Shown here: positions 60,001 to 64,000 of the stretch, piece after piece
Layout: each line of letters opens with the position of its first letter
How positions within the stretch are numbered: position 1 is the stretch's first letter
Origin: VAZQ01 sp035293945
GTDB lineage: Bacteria > Pseudomonadota > Alphaproteobacteria > Rhizobiales > Xanthobacteraceae
DNA length: 64,000 bases
Reading direction: 5' to 3'
NCBI GenBank assembly: GCA_035293945.1
Contig: DATGLV010000010.1
Location: 62,001 to 126,000, forward strand
The notes under the pieces: generated by a model
What the model saw: only the letters and a program-made list of their open reading frames with translations
Database searches by the model: none
What the model was told of the DNA's origin: nothing
Program-made: the position numbers and the translations under genes

Positions 60001-63000
60001 GTGCACGCCAACAACGAATCCGACATCGTAAGCGTGCTCGATCAGCTCTATACGACGAGCTACGCCTATACGAGTGCATCGGGCTTGCAATATCTCACCC
60101 AGGGCGATCAGGTGCTCGATGATTCAACGGGCACTCCGCAAATTTACACTTACGAAGGACCGTCAAGCGATCCGTCCAACCCGGCCACGGCAATCAATCT
60201 CGGCGTCTATAACGCCAGCACCAATCCGACCGGCCAGCGCTACGCCACTGATGCGGCGAATTGGAAGGCGCTGCCGCAGGGCGCGCCCACGGTGGCGGGG
60301 CTGACCTCCGCGTTCGCCAAGTTCAACCTGACGGCTTCCAACTCAAAAGGCCTGGCCGGCGTGTTCGTGATGAACGAGGTCCAGGCGCAGGCGACCGCGA
60401 CGGTGACGGGCGCGTCGCTCACCGCGGATGGCACCGGCGCAGGCATCGATGTCACGGCAAGCGAGGCCGCGGCGATCGCCGCCTTTGTCGAGAACAACAT
60501 CACCTCCTCCGGCGGCGGGCAAGGCGTGGTGTCATCGACAGCTGGCGGCAGCCTGTCGGGCTCCGGGTCGATCGTCACCAATCTGGTCGACGCATCGGCC
60601 ACCGCTTACATCGATCGATCGCAGACACCGGGTGCCACCTACGTCACCACTCCCGGCTCCAATAAGGTCGCTCCCATCACCTCGGTGGTGAACCTCGTCA
60701 GCGGGGACACCGTGACATTGGGCAACGGCACGGATGGCGCGCCGGCCTACGGGACGCTGACGGGCGACGATGTCGTCGGCTCAGGTGCCGCAAACACGAC
60801 CGTCAATCCCGGGGACGTGGTGCAGGACGGGTCGGCCTATTACCGTTACATCGGCGCCGGCCCGATTTCCGTGGATTTCTCCAGCGGCGCAGCGACCACT
60901 CCGGATTTCGCCGGGGATGCGACCAACTGGGCGAAGGTCGGCGGTACGCCCGGGACGACCTATCAATACATAGGACCCTCGGGCCCGATAGACATCCACA
61001 ACACCGACTACACCAACACCACGCTTTGGAAGCCCACCTACTTCACCACGCCGGGCACGGGCGTCACGAATGCCGTCGCACTGGTCAACGGAGATTTGGT
61101 GCGGTTGGCGCCTCTTTACGATGTAGTGAAACAGGGAGACATTTTTGGCTCAGGTGTCGCCAATACGACGGTCAGTCAGGGCGATGTCATCGAGGCCGGT
61201 TCGGCGTTCTACCGTTACCTTGGCGCCAGCCCGACCACCTTGAATTTTTCCGCGGCTGCGTCGAGTTTCGCTTCTATCCTGAATGCTGCGCCGGCGAATT
61301 GGGCGAAGATCGGCGGCACGCCGGGCGCCGTCTACAAATATCTGGGCTCCGCGCCCAGCACCGATCTCAATAACACTGATTATACAAATACCAGCCTATG
61401 GCAGCTCCTGCCGACGCCCTACAGCACCACGCCGGGTCCAAATCCCGTCGGCACGAATGTGGTGAAACTGGTCTCCGGGAACACCGTCAAGCTGGGCAAT
61501 GACCCCGACGGCTCACCGTATGGCACCGTGACCACGGGTGACGTTTTCGGCTCCGGCTCGGCGAACACGCTGGTCAGTGCCGGCGACGTGATCCAGGCCG
61601 GCGCCAACATCTACCGCTATGTCGGCACGTCTCCGACCAACATCGACTTCTCGAAGCCGGCCTCGAGCTTCACCGCGATCCTGAATGCCGCGCCCGGCAA
61701 CTGGGCGCAGCTCGGCGGCACGGCCGGCGACGTCTATCAATACATCGGGCCGGAAGCCAACGTCGATCTCTACAACACCGACTATGCCAATACCGCGCTT
61801 TGGGCCTTGGTGACGCCGGTCTATACCAACCCGACGCTTTCCGCCGGCTCCGGCGGAATTTCCGTGTCGGCCGATAATGCGGCTCAGCTCGATGCCCAGG
61901 CGCTGGTCGCCTCGACAACGAGCGGCGGCGGCGAGCAACAGGCCGTCGGCGTAGTCCTGGCATTCAACTCGCTCGGCTATAATCCGGAGAATTTCCTCTT
62001 CAATTCCATCGATGCGCTGCTCGGCAGCGATTATCTCTCCAATCCCGATCCATCGAACGCGACCGCCTATATTCACGATGCATTCATCACCGACAGCGGC
62101 GATCTCGATGTCCAGGCGCAGAGCGACGAGCAGATCAACGCCACCAACAGCAATGCGGCGATAGCGGCCGCGTCGGCTCTGTTCGACGCTACCGGCCTTG
62201 GCTTCGGCGGCAACCTGGCGTCGAACAAGGTCGACGGCAATGCGTCGGCCTATATCGACGAATCCGATCTCGACGGCGGGCTTTATTCCTTGACAATCGG
62301 TGGCTCGCTCTCGGTCCAGTCCAGCGATACGGCCGGTATCTTTTCCAACGTCAAGCTGGTTTCGTCCTCGACCGTGACCAACGACGGCGGCGCCGGGCTG
62401 CTGCAAACCGAAATCGATGCCGCGACGCCTGCGACCTATACGACCACTCCGGGCCTGGGCGATTCGGCGATTTCGACCATCAGGGGCCTTGCTTTCGGTG
62501 ACACCGTGCGGCTCGGGAACGGCAGCGATGGCGCTGCGTCCTATGATGCGGTGACGACCGGCACCGCGGCCGATGGCACCTCCTTGCCCGACATCATCGG
62601 CAGCGGCGCCGCCAACACCACCGTCAATCAGGGCGACGTGGTGCAGAACAGCGATGGCACGCTCTATCGCTATCTTGGCAACAGCCCGACCACAGTCGAC
62701 TTTTCGGCGCAGGCGACGCAGACCCCGGACTTTGCCGACACCAACACCTGGGCAAAGATCGGCGGCATCAACGGCGATGTCTATCAATATATGGGGCCCG
62801 GCACGAAGGCTTCGCCCGACCAGGTGGATCTCTTCAACACCGACTATACGAATCTCAATCTTTGGAAGCAGGTGCTGACCACACAGCTGATCCCGCAGGG
62901 CCTGAACGTCACCGATTCCAGTTCCACCGCGGGCGGCCTGATCTTCGTGCTCAACGACGTGCGCTCGGCGACCAACGCCTATGTGAAGCAGGTCAATGTC

Positions 63001-64000
63001 ACGACCGCCGGCACCATCGCCATCAATGCGCTGGACCAGGCGACGATCACCGCGAACAACGACAGCACGGTGACCAATAGCGGCGGCAGCGCGCTCGGCG
63101 CCGGAGACAGGTTGTCGTTCAACGGCGTCGCCGCGACCAACCTGGTGCAGAGCTCGGCCAACGCCTATGCGCAGTCGAGCAGTCTCACCTCGAACAGCGT
63201 CCTTCACGTCCTCGGCACCGGCACCGGGAGCACGACAATCAATCCCGGCGATGTGGTCGAGGAGGCGGCTTCGTCGGCGCCGGTGGATTTCGTCACCGCC
63301 CCCGCTTCCGGCGACACCAACGTCAAGGAGCTGGTCGCCGGTGAAACCGTGCAGCTGGACGCCAACTACGGCGCCGTGACCGATACGGTCGGCAGCGCCG
63401 GGCCGAAAACCCTGGTCAATACCGGGGACGTGGTCCAGAACGGCACGACGTTTTACCGTTATATCGGCTCTGCGGCGCAGACCTTCGATCTCACCGGGAA
63501 CACCACCGATACCAACGCGGCGGATCCGTCGCCGGATTTCACCGACACCACGAATTGGGCGAAGATCGGCGGAACGGCGGGCGTGACCTACGAATATGTA
63601 GGGCCGGGCAGCGCCTCGGCTCCGGCCGCCATCGATCTCAACAATACCGATTATACCGACGCCACGAATTGGCAGGTGGTGCAGCCGGCGCTCTATCGGT
63701 ACATCGGCGCTGCCGCCAAGACCGTCAACCTGGCACCGAATGCGACGCTGCCGAACTTCAGCGATGCGACCCAATGGACGCAAGTCGGCGCCGCGACGAT
63801 CTCGATCTATGCAACCAATACGTCGACCATCACCGCCACCAACATGGCGAACACGGCGAGCGGTGGAAAGGGTGGCGGCGGGGTGCTGGCCGTCAATACG
63901 GTCGGCTGGCAGTCCGAGAATATCCTGTTCAATGCGCTCGATGCCCTGCTCGGCAGCCCGGATATCGATGAGGCTTTCGGCACCTCGCCGCTGGCCGATG
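54067..64000 (+). CDS. Giant LEPR-XLL repeat protein, partial (runs off the right edge)
   Basis: An uninterrupted frame of at least 3,311 residues from the ATG at 54067, with GGAGG 6 bases upstream. The N-terminus is very basic (HPRKSRASRRRTRWFWPVTRSRAPARPVHERLVFDPLEPRLLLNADV) and holds the LEPRLLL motif of LEPR-XLL proteins, a marker of very long surface or secreted proteins in Gram-negatives. The rest is rich in Thr, Ser, Ala, Asp, Asn and Gly, nearly free of cysteine, and predicted all-beta. Two repeat families alternate after about residue 1,140 (see repeat entries). It is likely a surface adhesin or S-layer-like protein. The route of export is unknown; the HlyD/SecA/M50 genes nearby are candidates. 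Confidence 0.9.
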   Translation, partial: MAFPFQSIGLQGPPSGPHPRKSRASRRRTRWFWPVTRSRAPARPVHERLVFDPLEPRLLLNADVLSVNLAHDTGPVAPDHSIIVQMVQQTEQVNAQAVSVQRVQVVDQSNNQVLAFGDLNEISGISIVGGSGTTTLTVDASSFNGASLLPPAISFTGGSGHDNIIFDNTSATAWSLTGADAGTVSGSGVTASFQNVANLTGAANNDDTLTVEKGGTLSGVYDGGAGGGNSVVFDNGPHQAAAFAAGPQFSTVTLDGQAYQLADAGPINLGDPSSFSLSTEAGGATTTALMQSAGSNGFEFSSLSGPAYDVTVKPDAGPFEVNVGVGNSLKVDTIDVDTNFSGTKLTIDGGGKSVEFAGIVTDSSGISVSAQSITLDSGAGVAGLIGGAGGVTLDASASGGQVISNATGPEPISALGIDTGITEGSGATISGNTIALSAQSSTTATITTDGVSQALDSATIATENSATITLNGTVDATGALSILTGVTLTDGVTATDGNNLTSISVTANDTSEVTLGAAAHVSGGSVDIGATTTVNTTINASNLAYGYIQSGSKVIPDSWTGALVGLSTNITNTTEVTVPATAQISAGTGTVSGTSDSLVIGATDVTNVTSDYTPAQTVYVPRINGVLIFSTVDSSVAVVRTTDVLIGDTVATDTVSEPSSSPPYTIDDASGDAAITASSGGSIANDEVSDPSQGSAVGSTENTSGTSSSSPGDTTLVELRGVSVDAQGLDAAAISATDYLATSHYATNTVYGGTEALIDHSNITAGTDGLSLTTQDNSTLTAIAQSFDINSQHLTGIDPLTITITATTAVNALDKNVSAEITNSTVASHGEVTVQAVDNETIVSLADTEAVVITTTPLDKGYFEFGGTFAANSILGQVIASVQSSTITTYTADSGGSTVGDVQVLAGNTSTIDAEAQAGSTATGGSLASGVAGAVAINTVGWTGTSTLSAIGSSQSLTALSAAINGLLGTSFWTSETPANVTASITGSTVDAAGALTVMAIAQGVINATVSNVSNVTGNAIGGTKTGAVGGIIATNKLSGSAQAYVDNSATPSATVSAVGATTIQATNNDTIASNSTIITSADATTDGAAKLAAKALAKILNLANVAKYTSGSGTVQLNFGDLVQFTATYDTARSLFAPIQLVRDVTIHAGDTVHVSKGYNPELGVFDQTYVYTGPTKTIDLESTNYLDTANWTLGVGSNGGVYKFMGASGTYVNLGTGTPLTAAPGSGGVPVPMSAPGYSNLNYWYEEPYSQLLPTGYNIKGATGIGIGGIVVTNDVHGGATAYVQSTDLSGDGAVSVAASDSASITANINATATAAGGSVFGGANSGTVLAVNATIATNQVIGSATAYVSDSTVTTTDTASDQTNQISPDISVTATNWSTIDATTQSSITAGGSGTGKAVGFTMAFNAIGDAFNNLLSNAIDALLAQNVLGTVSPAVTTAYIQDSSISSGGALTVSASSTEQITSTIGNDTISDASAFASASGTTAAGMISSNVIQAGVSAYINNDNDGKLVTSAGALSVTATDSSSDTASSEETSTNTPSNDAAAGLINGYANLALDSYQYTDQSGTQNLSFGDKVWVGDQPTSGDIIGQGAAGTTVNPGDLVAAADGTLYKYIGSSPITVDFSAHATQTPNFSDAKSWTADPNGTVYQYMGQSGSVDLATGNIGADTTGYSNLQYWKPLSQNNIIQGAEVDIALAAVGELADIKDITGNAKSYYILFDFNQVQSSTSAYVENVTTNSASLVIAATDAASISASDSSVVNASTTGGNNGNGEGYGGVIATNQVDGNASAYIEDAGVTTTTGDVSVTADNTGSISALETTSLTAAGNTKSLLAAFNVVGWSNDNFAYLAVDALLGDSSLLGTRTPDLTQAYIDDSTVTAAGSVDVTATDSATITVDAGDSSNSSKGNALLLDFEDTEPRSGNDALLATNMIAAQTNAFIQNAVGGTTTVTATAGSIKVKANDASTDNATSVLNVTAVHANNESDIVSVLDQLYTTSYAYTSASGLQYLTQGDQVLDDSTGTPQIYTYEGPSSDPSNPATAINLGVYNASTNPTGQRYATDAANWKALPQGAPTVAGLTSAFAKFNLTASNSKGLAGVFVMNEVQAQATATVTGASLTADGTGAGIDVTASEAAAIAAFVENNITSSGGGQGVVSSTAGGSLSGSGSIVTNLVDASATAYIDRSQTPGATYVTTPGSNKVAPITSVVNLVSGDTVTLGNGTDGAPAYGTLTGDDVVGSGAANTTVNPGDVVQDGSAYYRYIGAGPISVDFSSGAATTPDFAGDATNWAKVGGTPGTTYQYIGPSGPIDIHNTDYTNTTLWKPTYFTTPGTGVTNAVALVNGDLVRLAPLYDVVKQGDIFGSGVANTTVSQGDVIEAGSAFYRYLGASPTTLNFSAAASSFASILNAAPANWAKIGGTPGAVYKYLGSAPSTDLNNTDYTNTSLWQLLPTPYSTTPGPNPVGTNVVKLVSGNTVKLGNDPDGSPYGTVTTGDVFGSGSANTLVSAGDVIQAGANIYRYVGTSPTNIDFSKPASSFTAILNAAPGNWAQLGGTAGDVYQYIGPEANVDLYNTDYANTALWALVTPVYTNPTLSAGSGGISVSADNAAQLDAQALVASTTSGGGEQQAVGVVLAFNSLGYNPENFLFNSIDALLGSDYLSNPDPSNATAYIHDAFITDSGDLDVQAQSDEQINATNSNAAIAAASALFDATGLGFGGNLASNKVDGNASAYIDESDLDGGLYSLTIGGSLSVQSSDTAGIFSNVKLVSSSTVTNDGGAGLLQTEIDAATPATYTTTPGLGDSAISTIRGLAFGDTVRLGNGSDGAASYDAVTTGTAADGTSLPDIIGSGAANTTVNQGDVVQNSDGTLYRYLGNSPTTVDFSAQATQTPDFADTNTWAKIGGINGDVYQYMGPGTKASPDQVDLFNTDYTNLNLWKQVLTTQLIPQGLNVTDSSSTAGGLIFVLNDVRSATNAYVKQVNVTTAGTIAINALDQATITANNDSTVTNSGGSALGAGDRLSFNGVAATNLVQSSANAYAQSSSLTSNSVLHVLGTGTGSTTINPGDVVEEAASSAPVDFVTAPASGDTNVKELVAGETVQLDANYGAVTDTVGSAGPKTLVNTGDVVQNGTTFYRYIGSAAQTFDLTGNTTDTNAADPSPDFTDTTNWAKIGGTAGVTYEYVGPGSASAPAAIDLNNTDYTDATNWQVVQPALYRYIGAAAKTVNLAPNATLPNFSDATQWTQVGAATISIYATNTSTITATNMANTASGGKGGGGVLAVNTVGWQSENILFNALDALLGSPDIDEAFGTSPLAD
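60640..61818. repeat. Three head-to-tail copies of the YRYIG/NTDYTN module in the giant protein
   Basis: Coding repeats of 118-135 residues at 60640-61038, 61039-61416 and 61417-61818. Each reads roughly TTPG...VSGDTVxLGN...GSGxANTxVxxGDVVQxG...YRYIG...DFS...WAKIGGTxGxxYQYIG...DLxNTDYTNxxLW. They are adjacent without spacer and differ by many substitutions, so they are old duplications rather than recent ones. Confidence 0.85.
61942..62160. repeat. IDALLG module of the giant protein
   Basis: The segment reads VLAFNSLGYNPENFLFNSIDALLGSDYL..., then AYIHDAFITDSGDLDVQAQS. Equivalent modules occur at about 58270-58470 (FNAIGDAFNNLLSNAIDALLAQ), 59560-59770 (FNVVGWSNDNFAYLAVDALLGD) and 63880-64000 (VNTVGWQSENILFNALDALLGS, cut by the edge). 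A distant one lies near 56850-57060. They alternate with YRYIG modules along the protein. Confidence 0.8.
62437..62880. repeat. Further YRYIG/NTDYTN module in the giant protein
   Basis: One complete copy with a short insertion (GTAADGTSLPD) in the GSGAAN region. It includes NQGDVVQNSDGTLYRYLGNSP, NTWAKIGGINGDVYQYMGPG and LFNTDYTNLNLWK. Divergent copies are also seen at about 57484-57813, 58786-59112 and 60085-60288. A further copy lies at about 63300-63684, followed by a fragment (LYRYIGAAAKTVNLAP...) to 63789. Confidence 0.8.

Noticed and set aside
61513..63783. A 756-codon minus-strand frame opposite the giant protein
   Set aside because: It arises from the repetitive codon usage of the giant plus-strand gene. 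It has no domain features and is interrupted elsewhere, whereas the plus frame is continuous.
1..64000. tRNA, rRNA or CRISPR features
   Set aside because: No tRNA TpsiC-like motifs in a cloverleaf context, no rRNA segments and no regularly spaced direct repeats were seen when reading the sequence. A tRNAscan or CRISPR finder run was not possible.
54067..64000. RTX-type calcium-binding nonapeptide repeats in the giant protein
   Set aside because: No GGxGxDxxx arrays are present in the visible part. The C-terminus lies outside the window, so a Type I secretion signal there cannot be excluded.

Overview
This window reads as a piece of a GC-rich alphaproteobacterial chromosome, most likely Rhizobiales (Bradyrhizobiaceae/Xanthobacteraceae type). 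The grounds are the base composition, sulfate, tungstate and molybdate transport genes of that type, an Omp25-like barrel protein, an OFA-family transporter, and several dispersed palindromic repeats of the sort scattered through those genomes. No tRNA, rRNA, CRISPR array or insertion sequence was recognised. The assignment comes from protein and repeat recognition, not from a search.

Left part (1-16 kb): a deacetylase cut by the window edge, a PEBP protein, a 2OG-Fe(II) oxygenase-like protein and a PilZ protein come first. A sulfur-acquisition region follows. It holds a seven-gene minus-strand operon (substrate-binding protein, two permeases, ATPase, FAD protein, 2x[4Fe-4S] ferredoxin, small ORF), a sulfate ABC operon (cysP-T-W-A) and a divergent Rrf2 regulator. 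A shared GTCTAT-type operator precedes three of the transcription units.

Middle part (16-31 kb): this is a molybdenum/tungsten and periplasmic-oxidation region. It has a PQQ alcohol dehydrogenase, a FecB/BtuF-type binding protein, TupB and TupA, a stand-alone Mop, ModA, a two-subunit molybdenum hydroxylase with a tri-haem cytochrome c, a short ModE lacking its metal-binding half, a DUF2325 protein and an OFA transporter. ModE-like palindromes precede several of these genes. No Mo/W-type transporter ATPase is present.

Right part (31-64 kb): this is the most unusual section. On the minus strand lie a double-barrel outer-membrane protein, a DUF3467 protein, a GAF-HlyD fusion, a PqqD-M50 protease-HlyD fusion, a short SecA paralogue and an HlyD adaptor. 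They are followed by two B12-type radical SAM proteins, a 2OG oxygenase and a methyltransferase. On the plus strand are a methyltransferase, a P-loop kinase, a tryptophan-halogenase-like flavoprotein, two unrecognised proteins, another radical SAM protein and SapC. Last comes a protein of more than 3,300 residues with an N-terminal LEPR-XLL motif and two interleaved repeat families, which runs off the right edge. Together these look like a dedicated export, processing and modification system for a giant surface protein. That is an inference from gene content and adjacency.
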